In this document: one piece after another, positions 26,868-36,877 of the stretch
Layout of the letters: each line of letters opens with the position of its first letter
How positions within the stretch are numbered: the stretch's first letter is position 1
Source: Acetobacter orleanensis
GTDB taxonomy: Bacteria; Pseudomonadota; Alphaproteobacteria; Acetobacterales; Acetobacteraceae
Direction of reading: 5' to 3'
Length of the DNA stretch: 64,000 nucleotides
Assembly (NCBI RefSeq): GCF_001581005.1
Contig: NZ_LHZV01000066.1
Span: forward strand, 140,029-204,028
Notes under the pieces: generated by a model
Databases searched by the model: none
Seen by the model: only the letters and a program-made list of their open reading frames with translations
What the model was told of the DNA's origin: nothing
Translations under genes and position numbers: made by a program

Positions 26868-28091
26868 TTAGATGGGAATGGTCCGCTCCAGCGTGGTGCT
26901 GAGTGCGGTCAGGCCCGGCAAAATCTTGCCTTCCAGCCATTCCAGAAACGCACCGCCTGCGGTGGAAACATAGGTCATGTCATCCAGCACACCGGCATGG
27001 CGCAGGGCGGAAACAGTGTCCCCCCCTCCGGCAATGGTTTTCAGGCTGCCAGCTTTGGTCAGACGTGCTGCTTCCTGCGCGACGGCATTAGTGCCTTCAT
27101 CAAACGGCGGCAGTTCGAACACGCCCAGAGGGCCGTTCCAAACCAGCGTTTTCAGGCCAGCCAGCTTGGCTTTCAGCAGTTTGACCGTTTCCGGCCCGAC
27201 ATCCAGCGCCATCCAGCCGTCCGGGATTTCCGTCACGGGGGCGAGTAGCGTGGGGGCGCCAGCCATGAAATCCTCGGAGAGGACAACATCTACCGGCAGA
27301 ACCAGATCGCAGTTCTTTTCCTGCGCCTTGGCGATAATCTGCCGGGCGGTGTCCAGCATGTCCTCTTCCTTGAGGGACTTGCCGACGTTGTAGCCTTTGG
27401 CTGCGAGGAACGTGTTGGCCATCGCCCCGCCCACAACCAGAACATCCACGCGTTCCAGCATGTTTTCCAGCAGCGCGAGTTTGGTGGACACTTTCGCGCC
27501 GCCGACAATCGCGCCAACCGGATGCTCGGGGTTTTCAAGGGCTGCGTCCAGCGCGGAGAGTTCCGCTTCCATTAGACGCCCGGCGTAGGACGGCAGATGT
27601 CCGGCGACGCCTGCGGTGGAGGCATGGGCACGGTGCGCTGCGGAGAACGCATCATTCACATACACATCGCCCAGCTTAGCCAGTTCGGCGGCCAGATCCG
27701 GTGCGTTGGTTTCCTCACCGGGGTAGAAGCGGGTGTTTTCCAGCAGCAGCACTTCCCCATCTTTCATGGAGCGCGCTGCGGTTTCTGCCTGCGGGCCGAT
27801 GCAGTCATGCATGAAGCTGACCGGCTTGCCCAGCGCCGTGGCCAGAGCCGTGGCCATGGGTTCCAGAGACAGGCCGGGCACAACCTTGCCCTTCGGGCGG
27901 TCAAAATGGCTCAGCACGATCACGCGCCCGCCTTTGTCGGCCAGTTCCCGGATGGTGGGCACAATGCGCTCAATGCGCGTCATGTCCGAAATCTTCCCGT
28001 CCTGCATAGGGACGTTCAGATCCGCTCTCAGAAGGATGCGCTTGCCCTGCGGGTCAAGCTTATCCAGCGTGTTGAAAGGGAGAATGGCCAT
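26868..28091 (-). CDS. pgk: Phosphoglycerate kinase
   Basis: Glycolytic enzyme interconverting 1,3-bisphosphoglycerate and 3-phosphoglycerate with ADP/ATP. 407 aa. Substrate motifs RADLNVP and LSHFDRPKG, and the nucleotide-binding C-terminal domain with [19 protein letters not shown] and [13 protein letters not shown] 28091 was chosen because its A is shared with the gap TGA (TGATG), a coupling overlap; the longer frame lies inside gap. Second gene after gap. Confidence 0.96.
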   Translation of the reverse strand: MAILPFNTLDKLDPQGKRILLRADLNVPMQDGKISDMTRIERIVPTIRELADKGGRVIVLSHFDRPKGKVVPGLSLEPMATALATALGKPVSFMHDCIGPQAETAARSMKDGEVLLLENTRFYPGEETNAPDLAAELAKLGDVYVNDAFSAAHRAHASTAGVAGHLPSYAGRLMEAELSALDAALENPEHPVGAIVGGAKVSTKLALLENMLERVDVLVVGGAMANTFLAAKGYNVGKSLKEEDMLDTARQIIAKAQEKNCDLVLPVDVVLSEDFMAGAPTLLAPVTEIPDGWMALDVGPETVKLLKAKLAGLKTLVWNGPLGVFELPPFDEGTNAVAQEAARLTKAGSLKTIAGGGDTVSALRHAGVLDDMTYVSTAGGAFLEWLEGKILPGLTALSTTLERTIPI

Positions 28092-29113
28092 CAGAGGGAC
28101 CCGAACAGAGCGGCTGTGTCGGACATACGGTTGGAGAAGCCCCACTCATTGTCATACCATGCGCAGATACGGACCAGTTTGCCGCCGTCAACCAGAGTGG
28201 TCTGGGTGGCGTCAAAGGTGGAAGAGGCCAGCGCGTGGTTGAAGTCGGAGCTGACCAGCGGGGCATCGGAATAATCCAGAATGCCTTTGAGCGGACCAGA
28301 GGACGCTGCGGCCTTGATGGCGGCGTTCACCTCTTCCACAGAACCCGGCACTTTTTTCGGCACGAAGTCGAGTGAGACGAGGGAGACGTTGGCTGTCGGC
28401 ACGCGAATGGCGGTGCCATCCAGCTTGCCTTTCAACTGCGGCAGAACCAGACCCACGGCACGGGCGGCCCCCGTGGACGTTGGGATCATGTTCAGAGCGG
28501 CGGCGCGGGCGCGGCGCAGGTCGTTGTGCAGGGTGTCCACCGTGCGCTGGTCACCCGTGTAGGAGTGGATGGTGACCATGTAGCCGCGTTCAATACCAAA
28601 GGCGTCTTCCAGCACTTTGGCAACGGGAGCCAGACAGTTGGTGGTGCAGGAGGCGTTGGAGATCACCGTCATATCCGGTGTCAGCACGTTCTGGTTCACA
28701 CCGTAAACAATGGTGGCGTCCGCATCCGTGCCCGGCGCGGAAATAATCACCTTACGGGCACCGGCGGCCAGAAGCTGACCAGCCTTTTCCTTGGAGGTGA
28801 ACAGGCCCGTGCATTCCATGGCCACATCCACGCCCTGAAACGGCACTTTGGAAGGGTCACGCTCGGCGGAGACGGTAATCGGGTCCCATGTGCGGCCATG
28901 CGCTGTGATGATCAGCTTGTTGCCGTCAACCTTGACCTCAGCCGGCAGGCGGCCATGCACGCTGTCATAGCTCAGCAGGTGGGCGTTATCGGCCACGCTG
29001 CCCAGATCGTTAATGGCGACTGGCACAACATCCGTCCGCCCGCTTTCAATAATACCGCGCAGGACAAGCCGGCCAATACGTCCGAATCCGTTGATTGCAA
29101 TTTTGACTGCCAT
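28091..29113 (-). CDS. gap: Glyceraldehyde-3-phosphate dehydrogenase
   Basis: NAD-dependent GAPDH, 340 aa. N-terminal [13 protein letters not shown], catalytic Cys in [19 protein letters not shown] and [12 protein letters not shown]. All key residues are intact. The stop overlaps the pgk start by one base. The upstream gene, 29 nt away, is a degenerate transketolase homologue, giving the tkt-gap-pgk order seen in Calvin-type and alphaproteobacterial clusters. Confidence 0.97.
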   Translation of the reverse strand: MAVKIAINGFGRIGRLVLRGIIESGRTDVVPVAINDLGSVADNAHLLSYDSVHGRLPAEVKVDGNKLIITAHGRTWDPITVSAERDPSKVPFQGVDVAMECTGLFTSKEKAGQLLAAGARKVIISAPGTDADATIVYGVNQNVLTPDMTVISNASCTTNCLAPVAKVLEDAFGIERGYMVTIHSYTGDQRTVDTLHNDLRRARAAALNMIPTSTGAARAVGLVLPQLKGKLDGTAIRVPTANVSLVSLDFVPKKVPGSVEEVNAAIKAAASSGPLKGILDYSDAPLVSSDFNHALASSTFDATQTTLVDGGKLVRICAWYDNEWGFSNRMSDTAALFGSL

Positions 29114-29142
29114 GGTTTTTCCAAACTCCGTTTATTTTTATT

Positions 29143-31170
29143 CTATGGTCTTGTCGTTAACGGTCCCCGAACGCGGGTTCGGGGCTGGTCCGGCGTGCGC
29201 AGGGAGGCTCCCCGTTCAACACCTGAGGCAAGAAGGCGCGTTAGCACCTTTTCGCAGATCGCCTCAACAGTAATGCCAAAGCGTTCGTACAAAGCGTTGG
29301 CCGGGGCGGACGTGCCGAAATCATCCATGCCAACAAAAACTCCTTCTTCACCAAGCCACCGCTCCCAGCCAAAGCCGGAGGCGGCCTCAATCCCCACGCG
29401 CAGGCCAGCGGTACCCAGCACGGTCCTGCGGTAACTGGCGGGCTGTTCCGCAAACAGTTCCCAGCAGGGAATGGAGACAACGGTGGCCCGAATATCTTTC
29501 CGGGCAAGATGGTGCGACGCTTTGAGCGCGATGGCAACCTCCGGCCCGGAGGCAATCAGCGTGACCTGCGGCATCTCGTCCTGCTTCACCACATACCCCC
29601 CGCATGAAGGGGTGCCGAAGGCAGGGGCAGGAAGCGGGCCATGCTGGTTTTCATACGGGCAGAGCAGCAGCATGGCGGGCCCGCCCTGCCAGTTGAGGGC
29701 TGCGTCCCAGCAGGCCGTGGTCTCCCGAGCATCACACGGGCGGAAAACGGCCAGATGGGGCATAGCCCGCAGGCTGGCGAGCTGTTCCACGGGCTGCCAG
29801 CCGCCGCCGCCATCGCCCAGCGCAAGGCCGTCTCCGGTCAGCAGATACAACACTTTACGGCGCATGAGGGCGGCCATGCGCAGGGCGGAGCGCATGCGGT
29901 CCACCGTCATCATGCTGGCAGCGCAGCAGGGGAGCAGGCCTCCGTGCAAGGCAATACCATTGAGCATGCCTGCCATGCCATGATCCTGAATGCCGCAGGA
30001 CTGCTCTCCTGCCAGCAGCAGTGTGTGGGCCTGCTGGGGGGCTAGCTGAGTGGTTGCCATGGTGGGTGGCAGCGTGGCGGGCTGGGGGATCGGGGTGGCC
30101 ATATCTTGCCGATAGGCTGAGGATGCGGTCAGGCAGACCAATTCCGGCAGAATTTCAGACAAGGCCCGCAGCCCGGCAAGTCCGGCATCCTGTGTGGACT
30201 GCCCCTCCGAAAGGTGCATCTGCCAGTGGAAAGTCCGTTGCCAGTCTTCATCAAACAGAGTTGGGCGCTGGTTTTGCATTTCCCGCTCAAAGGCGGCGCG
30301 CTGGCGGTGGCGCGCAAAGCGGCGCAACCATGAGCGTCGGGTTGTGGCCCCGCGCCGGGCGGTGGGGCTCCATGGGCCGGTCAGTTCTTCTTCCGCTGGG
30401 AGGTGTGGGCCGGGGAGCGTATCTGTCAGGTCACAAGGCAGGTCAGGGGGCAGGCAGGCGATCAGGGTGGGTTTGCGCGCGCGCAGGGTGGCCGCAAGGG
30501 CGGAACTGATGGCCGCGGCATTCCCGGCATCAACTTTGCGCACGGTCCAGCCGGAGGCGCTGAACCGGGTGAGCGAATCGGAAAAATCCCTGTTATCCGG
30601 GCCTGCGGGAGGGGTGACGAGAACAGCTAGTCTGTCCAGTCCGAAGCGTCCGGCAAGTTGGGCGGCTTCCATAGCCACACCGGTGGCAAGGTCTGTATCC
30701 TGCGCCAGTACCCATGTGCGGTGGTTGACCAGCGAGCGCCCAAACCGGCGGGCGAGAGTCTGTTCCGCAAACGCCATGCCGACAGCCGCCGCCACACCCT
30801 GCCCTGCTGGCCCCGGAGCAACCTCCACCGCCGGGTGACGGCCATATTCAAGCGGGGTATCGGACTCCGTGGCGGAGCCGGTCAGAGTCAGCATAGCGCG
30901 CAGCAGCGGCTGCATGGTGGTGGAGGGCACCACAAATCGGTCTCGGTCCGGCCAGTTGGGGGCGCTGGGGTCAAACCGCAGAACGCGGCACCAGAGGGCT
31001 GTGACGGGCAGGCACATCCTGTTCAGCAGGGTGCGGGCATGGGGGGGCAGGTGTTCATCATTCAGCAGCAGGCGTGCCGCGCGGCTCATTCTGGCTACAG
31101 CATTTTGCTGAGCGGAGAGGTGAACCTCGGCCTGATGGGCGGTCGGGTCTGCCGAAGGGACTGGTGCCAT
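29143..31170 (-). CDS. Transketolase-like protein lacking catalytic and ThDP-binding residues
   Basis: 675-aa intact frame that aligns along its length with transketolase (for example WPDRDRF at 73-79, PGPAGQG, NGIALHGG, WQPVEQLASLR). Compared by eye with E. coli TktA, the functional residues are mostly gone. H26 is A45; H66 is T85; the ThDP/Mg GDG is QDT at 157-159; E160 is T163; D381 is S351; E411 is D396; H473 is W458. Only the His of the PGHPE region (RHP, 111-113) may remain. The long uninterrupted frame argues for selection, not decay. It is unlikely to be an active transketolase. It lies 29 nt upstream of gap. AAGGCAGG precedes ATG 31170. Confidence 0.85.
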   Translation of the reverse strand: MAPVPSADPTAHQAEVHLSAQQNAVARMSRAARLLLNDEHLPPHARTLLNRMCLPVTALWCRVLRFDPSAPNWPDRDRFVVPSTTMQPLLRAMLTLTGSATESDTPLEYGRHPAVEVAPGPAGQGVAAAVGMAFAEQTLARRFGRSLVNHRTWVLAQDTDLATGVAMEAAQLAGRFGLDRLAVLVTPPAGPDNRDFSDSLTRFSASGWTVRKVDAGNAAAISSALAATLRARKPTLIACLPPDLPCDLTDTLPGPHLPAEEELTGPWSPTARRGATTRRSWLRRFARHRQRAAFEREMQNQRPTLFDEDWQRTFHWQMHLSEGQSTQDAGLAGLRALSEILPELVCLTASSAYRQDMATPIPQPATLPPTMATTQLAPQQAHTLLLAGEQSCGIQDHGMAGMLNGIALHGGLLPCCAASMMTVDRMRSALRMAALMRRKVLYLLTGDGLALGDGGGGWQPVEQLASLRAMPHLAVFRPCDARETTACWDAALNWQGGPAMLLLCPYENQHGPLPAPAFGTPSCGGYVVKQDEMPQVTLIASGPEVAIALKASHHLARKDIRATVVSIPCWELFAEQPASYRRTVLGTAGLRVGIEAASGFGWERWLGEEGVFVGMDDFGTSAPANALYERFGITVEAICEKVLTRLLASGVERGASLRTPDQPRTRVRGPLTTRP

Positions 31171-31360
31171 TCGCCTGCCTTCCGTGACGGTCTTGCCTTT
31201 GCGGCAATGCTTCTTGTCGTGCCCTGCTCAATAACGGCGGACGGAGGCGAGAGCAAGTTTCGCTGGGTACCATACAGGCTTTACCTTGCGTCTGCCGCAA
31301 AGGGGCGCGAAAGAGAGGGTAAGAGTGTTTTCTGCTGTCTGAACCGGAGTTCTGCCCGTT

Positions 31361-31837
31361 ATGCTGTCTGTTTCCCGCTTTACAGAAAAGGGACCGTTGT
31401 TTCGGGTGGCGTTTGTCGCGAGTATTGCGCTGTGCCTGAGCGGGTGCAAGCTGGTGGACCAGAAAACCTTTAATGCGCGGGCAGGTAAACCGCCCGTGCC
31501 GTATATTCCCCCGGCCCCGCCCGGCCCACCGCCCGTGCCGCCGCTGATCGAGCTTGTAGCTGGAACCTCCCCCAAGGAATGGAGCGGGCCGGTTGCGCAG
31601 ATTGTGCATAAAGCACTCCTCAGCAAGCCCGATATCCTGTTTGTGGTGCAGTGTCTGGTGCCGCCGGGGAAGGACTCCGAGACCGACCAGCAGGCTCTCG
31701 TGCAGTTGGTGCAGGGTGACGGACAGGCTGTGACACAGGCCATTATTAAAGATGGGGCTTCCCCCGCGCAGGTGGAAATGGCCGCCATGCCGGATTCGAC
31801 CGTGACGAACTCCGTCATCAGGGTGTATGTGAAATAA
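31361..31837 (+). CDS. Proline-rich predicted lipoprotein, function unknown
   Basis: 158 aa. Signal with lipobox LSGC places the lipidated Cys near residue 29. A proline-rich linker follows (PPVPYIPPAPPGPPPVPP), then a compact C-terminal domain of about 95 residues that I do not recognise. The linker suggests an envelope protein anchored in a membrane and reaching away from it. Divergent from the transketolase-like gene and 107 nt ahead of hemA. Confidence 0.7.
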   Translation: MLSVSRFTEKGPLFRVAFVASIALCLSGCKLVDQKTFNARAGKPPVPYIPPAPPGPPPVPPLIELVAGTSPKEWSGPVAQIVHKALLSKPDILFVVQCLVPPGKDSETDQQALVQLVQGDGQAVTQAIIKDGASPAQVEMAAMPDSTVTNSVIRVYVK

Positions 31838-31944
31838 CCCTGACAAGTTTATGTGAAGACCGGCTTTACGTGAAAACTGGCCAGACGGCCGACGGGCCCG
31901 TGCCGAGCCCCGACCGTTTCTGACGACGCGAGGAGAGTAGAAGC

Positions 31945-33207
31945 GTGGGATTAATCAAAAACGCTCGGCATCCGTTTTATGAGCATTGTCATACGGCATT
32001 GAACAGCATCCGGCAGCAGGGGCGCTACCGCACATTTACCCCGCTGGCGCGCCTTGCTGACCGCTTCCCTCTTTATGAGGAAGACCTGCCTGCCCTGCCG
32101 GAAGGGCGGGAGGTGATTGTCTGGTCCACCAATGACTATCTAGGCATGGGCGTGGTGCCGGAAGTGCAGGAGGCCGCCATTGCCGCCATCCGTGAGCATG
32201 GCGCTGGCGCCGGTGGCACCCGGAATATCGCTGGGACCAGCCCGCTGCATACCGCGTTGGAAGCGGAAATGGCGTCTCTGCACGGCAAGGAAGCCGGATT
32301 ACTATTTGGCTCCGGCTATGTCTCCAATCAGGCCAGCCTTCAGACCATCCTGACCTCCATGCCCGGCTGGATCTGCTTTTCAGACCGCCTGAACCATGCC
32401 TCCATGATTGCAGGCATCAAGGGCGCGCGTGGCTCTCAGACAGTCATTTTTGAGCATAATGATCTAGCGGACCTTGAGGCAAAACTGGCCGAAGCCCCGG
32501 CGGACGCCCCCAAGCTGATCGCGTTTGAAAGCGTGTATTCCATGGACGGCGATATTTCCGATATTGCCGGGATCTGCGCTCTGGCCCGCAAATATAACGC
32601 CCTGACCTATCTGGATGAGGTGCATGCCGTCGGCCTGTATGGTGAGGAAGGCGGCGGCATTTCCCAGCGCGATGGGATGGCCGATCAGGTTGATATTATT
32701 GAAGGCACGCTCGCCAAGGGTTTTGGCGTGCACGGCGGCTATATCACGGCCTCCACCGAGATCGTGGACTTCCTGCGTTCCACGGCATCGGGCTTCATTT
32801 TCACCACGGCTCTGCCGCCGTCCGTTGTGGGGGCGGCGCTGACCAGTGTGCGCAAGGTCCGCGCAGAAAACTGGCGGCGTGAGAAAATGTTTGAGCGGGT
32901 GAACACCTTCCGCGCCCGTCTGCGGGCTGCCGGGGTACCGTTCACCATGACGCCGAGCCACATCGTGCCCATTCCGGTTGGGGATGCGGAACGTTGCAAG
33001 CGTATCTGCCGTCGTCTTCTGGTGGAATACGGGCAGTATGCCACGCCCATCAATTATCCTACGGTGCCGCAGGGCACGGAGCGCCTGCGGCTGACGCCGG
33101 GGCCGTTCCACACGGATGAGATGATGGATGAAATGGTGCGCGCTCTGGCACACCTGCTGCGGGAAGAAGGCGTGATGCCTGCCCGCCAGACCGAAGACGC
33201 GGCCTAA
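31945..33207 (+). CDS. hemA: 5-aminolevulinate synthase
   Basis: PLP enzyme condensing glycine and succinyl-CoA to 5-aminolevulinate, the alphaproteobacterial (Shemin) entry to heme. 420 aa starting with GTG at 31945 behind GAGGAGAG. Motifs: [34 protein letters not shown], and the PLP-lysine Lys258 in [11 protein letters not shown]. Heme demand in acetic acid bacteria (cytochromes, sdh) fits. Ends at a bidirectional terminator. Confidence 0.96.
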   Translation: MGLIKNARHPFYEHCHTALNSIRQQGRYRTFTPLARLADRFPLYEEDLPALPEGREVIVWSTNDYLGMGVVPEVQEAAIAAIREHGAGAGGTRNIAGTSPLHTALEAEMASLHGKEAGLLFGSGYVSNQASLQTILTSMPGWICFSDRLNHASMIAGIKGARGSQTVIFEHNDLADLEAKLAEAPADAPKLIAFESVYSMDGDISDIAGICALARKYNALTYLDEVHAVGLYGEEGGGISQRDGMADQVDIIEGTLAKGFGVHGGYITASTEIVDFLRSTASGFIFTTALPPSVVGAALTSVRKVRAENWRREKMFERVNTFRARLRAAGVPFTMTPSHIVPIPVGDAERCKRICRRLLVEYGQYATPINYPTVPQGTERLRLTPGPFHTDEMMDEMVRALAHLLREEGVMPARQTEDAA

Positions 33208-33213
33208 AAAAAC

Positions 33214-33255
33214 GCTTTTCATCCCCCTCCGGCCTGTAAACCGGAGGGGTGAAAG
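33214..33255. terminator. Bidirectional terminator between hemA and the DsbA-family gene
   Basis: Perfect 9-bp core CCCCTCCGG / CCGGAGGGG, extended outward by TTTCA/TGAAA pairing, between convergent genes. A-run on the hemA side. Confidence 0.75.
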
Positions 33256-33258
33256 AGG

Positions 33259-34035
33259 TCAGTGAGCTTTACGCAGCCGGTCGAGCGCTGCTTTCAGGTC
33301 CCGCTCGGACGCTGCACCGGGGATGATTTCACGGTCGCCGATAATAAAGGTTGGCGTCCCTTCCAGATCAATCGCCCGCGCCAGTTCCATATTTTTGCTG
33401 AGTGCTGTGGTCACGGCCGGGCTTTTCATATCTTTTTGCAGGCGGTCCGCATCCAGCCCGAGATTTTCTGCAATACGGCGGATGCGCTCCAAAGACGGGG
33501 CTGAGGAATCGGCCATCAGGGCTTTCTGGAACGGGATATATTTGCCCTGAAGACCCGCCGCCATAATGGCCTGCGCATCCATCACGCTGTTGGCCCCCAG
33601 CACGGGGATGATTTTTTCAACCAGACGCAGGTCCGGTTCCGTGCTGACCAGATGGTCCAGATCGGCCAGTACCTTGCGGCAGTACGGGCAGCGGGGGTCA
33701 TAAAATTCGACCACTTCCAGCTTGCCTGTTTTGTTGCCCAGCACGACATCGGTTGAACTCTGCCCGTAATCGGCCCTGTGCTGGCGCACGGTGTCCAGCG
33801 CGGAGGACGCCTTTTTGGCGGCAGCCTGCGCCTGTAGGGAACTGATGGCGTCTGACAGAATGGTCGGGTCTGTCTTCAGCGCAGTGCGCATGATGTCAAC
33901 AATTTCAGCCCTTTGGGCGGGGCTGAAGCTGGAGGAGTCCGCATGCGCGGAAACCGCGGCACCGCAGAGCAGGAAGAGGCTTGCGGCTCCGGCCAGAGCG
34001 GCGCGCCTGAAAGAAAGGGTTATCAGCTTTTTCAT
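33259..34035 (-). CDS. Periplasmic DsbA-family thiol:disulfide protein
   Basis: 258 aa with a Sec signal ending at about residue 32 (AVSAHA-DSS). An N-terminal helical region (35-85) is followed by a thioredoxin-like DsbA fold with active site CPYC (DPRCPYCRKV). The cis-Pro segment is EGTPTFIIGD. This is the BdbD/Com1/ScsC-like arrangement rather than classical E. coli DsbA. A dimerising or trimerising N-terminal stalk is possible. Likely oxidises or isomerises periplasmic disulfides. Confidence 0.88.
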   Translation of the reverse strand: MKKLITLSFRRAALAGAASLFLLCGAAVSAHADSSSFSPAQRAEIVDIMRTALKTDPTILSDAISSLQAQAAAKKASSALDTVRQHRADYGQSSTDVVLGNKTGKLEVVEFYDPRCPYCRKVLADLDHLVSTEPDLRLVEKIIPVLGANSVMDAQAIMAAGLQGKYIPFQKALMADSSAPSLERIRRIAENLGLDADRLQKDMKSPAVTTALSKNMELARAIDLEGTPTFIIGDREIIPGAASERDLKAALDRLRKAH

Positions 34036-34191
34036 GGTGCTTTTATATTTAAAGCAGAACTGTTGTGATGGAAATGGCGCGTGCGTGTTGCTGCCCGCCC
34101 GGAACGGCGGTAATCCAGAACAGAGTTATCAGACGCCCCGTGTGCGGGCAGACCAGAGCAATGGAGACACCAAGGCGTGCCCGAGCATTTC

Positions 34192-35598
34192 ATGAAGACC
34201 TGTTCAGCCCGGATGGCAGCCCTGCTGATGGCCTGTTCCCTGACGTCTTGCGGTATCTTCGGGCATGATGGTCCGACCCAGCCGCCTACAATCGCGGGTT
34301 TTGTGGGTGAGGTTGTGGCGGATGAACCGCAGGCGGCTCTGGTCGCGCGGGATGTGCTGGCGCAGGGCGGTAACGCGGCGGATGCGGCGGCGGCTCTGGG
34401 GCTGGCGCTGTCCGTGACGCTGCCTTCCCGTGCATCTCTGGGGGCTGGCGGAGCCTGTCTGGCTTGGCGTCCGGGGGATGCGCAGGGGCAGGCGTTCCTG
34501 TTCCTCCCGCGTGCAGGGCAGACCGATGCGCGGTCCGACCGCCCGGCGTCCGTGCCCATGCTGGCACGTGGTCTGTATCTGATGCAGATGCGCTACGGGC
34601 ATATTGATTTTGCGGATCTGATTGTTCCGGCCCGTAATCTGGCGACAGACGGCGTGCCGGTGGGTGGGCTTTTGGCGTCCGATCTGGCCGCTGTGCATGC
34701 GCCCCTTCTGGCGGATGACACAACCCGCGCCATTTTTGCCAACAGCAACGGGACCGTGCTTGGCGCGAATGACCTGATGGTACAGCCGCGTCTGGCCGGT
34801 GCGCTGGAGCGCATGCGTATTGCTGGCGTGGGGGATCTTTATAACGGGTCACTGGCACAGAGCTTCATACGCGCGTCTCAGGCCGCAGGCGCCGGGCTGA
34901 CCTCATCTGACATGCGCGCCAATCTCGCTCAGGCCGAACAGCCGTTGACTCTGCGGTCTGGCGGGCTGGAGATCAGCTTCCTGCCGCCCCCCGCCGATGG
35001 CGGGCTGGGAACCGCTGCTGCCTATAGCTCTATGGATGAGCATGGTCATGCGGGTGTGCGGGCGGAAGCCGTTGTGTCCGGCTGGCGTGCCCACCAGAAT
35101 GGCAAAGGTGCCGCCATGACCGTGGCTGATGCGCAGGCTCTGCTGAAGAGCGGGAATCTGCCGTCCGGCTCAGCACTGCCGCCTCTCCCTGCGTCCACGT
35201 CTTTTGTCGTGACGGACCGCACGGGCGAGACGGTAAGCTGTGGCCTGACCATGAACAACCTGTTCGGCACGGGCCGTGTGGCCGGGTCCACCGGCATTGT
35301 GCTTGCGGCTTCTCCTGTACGCCGTCCGCTGCCATTGCTGACAGCAGCCATTGCGCATCAGGACGTGACCCAGTTCCGGGCGGCGGCCACAGCCTCTGGC
35401 CAGAACGTGGCGGCGGATACCGCGGCAGTGGCTCTGCGGGCTGCCATTGCAGGCCAGCGCCCCACGGTTACGGAGGGTATGGGCCGCGCCAACTTCGTCT
35501 CCTGTCCTGCCGGACTTCCGGGGGATTCTGGAGCGTGTTTCGGCTGGACCGATCCGCGTGGCTCTGGCCTTGCGGTCTCTTCAGGCCATACCAAATAG
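34192..35598 (+). CDS. Gamma-glutamyltransferase-like lipoprotein, probably inactive
   Basis: About 468 aa, 100 residues shorter than ordinary GGT. A short signal with lipobox LTSC (or MAC) suggests a lipoprotein. GGT features remain: ALVARDVLAQGGNAADAAAA, SLGAGGACLAW and the small-subunit start region ASTSFVVTD...TMNNLFGTG. The self-cleavage/nucleophile TTH of GGT reads STS here. The Ser-Ser pair of RPLSSM is RPLPLL, and the oxyanion Gly-Gly segment is not seen. These losses suggest no ordinary transferase activity. GTG 34177 is an alternative start; ATG 34192 gives a better signal peptide. Confidence 0.72.
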   Translation: MKTCSARMAALLMACSLTSCGIFGHDGPTQPPTIAGFVGEVVADEPQAALVARDVLAQGGNAADAAAALGLALSVTLPSRASLGAGGACLAWRPGDAQGQAFLFLPRAGQTDARSDRPASVPMLARGLYLMQMRYGHIDFADLIVPARNLATDGVPVGGLLASDLAAVHAPLLADDTTRAIFANSNGTVLGANDLMVQPRLAGALERMRIAGVGDLYNGSLAQSFIRASQAAGAGLTSSDMRANLAQAEQPLTLRSGGLEISFLPPPADGGLGTAAAYSSMDEHGHAGVRAEAVVSGWRAHQNGKGAAMTVADAQALLKSGNLPSGSALPPLPASTSFVVTDRTGETVSCGLTMNNLFGTGRVAGSTGIVLAASPVRRPLPLLTAAIAHQDVTQFRAAATASGQNVAADTAAVALRAAIAGQRPTVTEGMGRANFVSCPAGLPGDSGACFGWTDPRGSGLAVSSGHTK

Positions 35599-35653
35599 TA
35601 TTTGTCGTATAAGCGGCAGGAGGCAAGGCGGCTTCGGGCCGCCTGTTTCCGGC

Positions 35654-35682
35654 TTGAAATGTTCTTGTTTTGTTTCTATAAG
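35654..35682 (+). promoter_or_regulatory. recA promoter with LexA-type SOS box
   Basis: A -35 TTGAAA (35654-35659) and a -10 TATAAG (35677-35682) are separated by exactly 17 nt. Inside the spacer lies GTTC-N7-GTTT (35661-35675), one base off the alphaproteobacterial LexA operator GTTC-N7-GTTC. Binding there would block polymerase, as expected for damage-induced recA. It is about 140 nt upstream of the recA ATG. Confidence 0.65.
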
Positions 35683-35823
35683 AGCGAACAGAAACCAAGC
35701 TTAATGTGCCTGAGCGGATATCTGGCCCTGATGCCGGTCATTGCCCGGCGCGCGGCTTTTATGGCACGTCTTGAAACAGTGCAGCACTCCCGGCCTCAGC
35801 CGAGGCCACAGGAAAGGTGAATG

Positions 35824-36849
35824 ATGGATAAGGCAAAAGCTCTTGAAGGCGCGCTCGGGCAGATCGAACGGGCTTTTGGAAAAGGGTCTGTCATGCGGCT
35901 GGGGCAGCGCCCGAAAGAACAGGCGGATGTGGTGCCCAGTGGCTCTCTGGGGTTGGATATTGCTTTGGGAATTGGCGGTCTGCCGCGCGGCCGTGTGATT
36001 GAAATTTACGGGCCGGAAAGCTCGGGTAAAACCACGCTGGCTCTCCACGCCATTGCAGAAGCCCAGAAGCGGGGCGGCACCTGTGCGTTTATTGATGCCG
36101 AGCACGCGCTGGACCCCGGCTACGCCAAGAAACTGGGCGTGGATATTGATAATCTGCTGATCAGCCAGCCTGATGCGGGTGAGCAGGCGCTTGAAATTGC
36201 GGATACGCTGGTGCGGTCGGGCGCGATTGATGTGCTGGTGGTGGACAGTGTGGCCGCTCTAGTGCCGCGTGCGGAACTGGAAGGCGATATGGGCGACAGC
36301 CACGTTGGCCTGCATGCCCGCCTGATGAGTCAGGCGCTGCGCAAGCTGACCGGCTCAGTTGCGCGCTCCAACACCATGATGATCTTCCTGAACCAGATTC
36401 GTCTGAAAATCGGGGTGATGTTTGGCAACCCGGAAACCACCACGGGCGGGAATGCACTGAAGTTCTATGCCTCTGTGCGTCTGGATATCCGCCGCATCGG
36501 GTCCATCAAGGACAAGGACGAAGTGGTGGGCAACCAGACACGGGTGAAGGTGGTCAAGAACAAGATGGCCCCGCCGTTCCGTCAGGTTGAGTTTGACATC
36601 ATGTATGGTGAAGGCATCAGTAAGGTCGGGGAACTGATTGATCTGGGTGTTAAGGCCGGTGTGGTGGAGAAATCCGGCGCATGGTTCTCCTATGACAGCC
36701 AGCGCATTGGTCAGGGGCGTGAAAACTCCAAGCAGTTCCTGCGTGACCATCCTGAAATGGCGGATGAAATTGAACGCAAGGTGCGCGAGCATTCCGGGAT
36801 TGTGGCGGAAGCCATGATGCTGGCTCCCGACGAGCACGTGGAAGAGTAA
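35824..36849 (+). CDS. recA: Recombinase RecA
   Basis: DNA strand-exchange protein and LexA co-protease, 341 aa. Walker [10 protein letters not shown], Walker [10 protein letters not shown], and the DNA-binding loop L2 [28 protein letters not shown] region intact. Two ATGs lie in tandem (35821 and 35824); the second is better spaced from GGAAAGG and matches the family start [12 protein letters not shown] promoter with an SOS-type box lies upstream. A convergent GNAT gene follows. Confidence 0.97.
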   Translation: MDKAKALEGALGQIERAFGKGSVMRLGQRPKEQADVVPSGSLGLDIALGIGGLPRGRVIEIYGPESSGKTTLALHAIAEAQKRGGTCAFIDAEHALDPGYAKKLGVDIDNLLISQPDAGEQALEIADTLVRSGAIDVLVVDSVAALVPRAELEGDMGDSHVGLHARLMSQALRKLTGSVARSNTMMIFLNQIRLKIGVMFGNPETTTGGNALKFYASVRLDIRRIGSIKDKDEVVGNQTRVKVVKNKMAPPFRQVEFDIMYGEGISKVGELIDLGVKAGVVEKSGAWFSYDSQRIGQGRENSKQFLRDHPEMADEIERKVREHSGIVAEAMMLAPDEHVEE

Positions 36850-36877
36850 ACTCCGGGCCCGGCCTTAGATCCCGGCT

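Noticed and set aside
30021..30509. 162-aa plus-strand frame within the transketolase-like gene
   Set aside because: Shadow of the minus-strand gene, Gly/Arg/Trp-rich and without a ribosome site.
35602..35820. 72-aa open frame just before recA
   Set aside because: It covers the promoter and operator, has no ribosome site or recognisable protein features, and is best read as leader.
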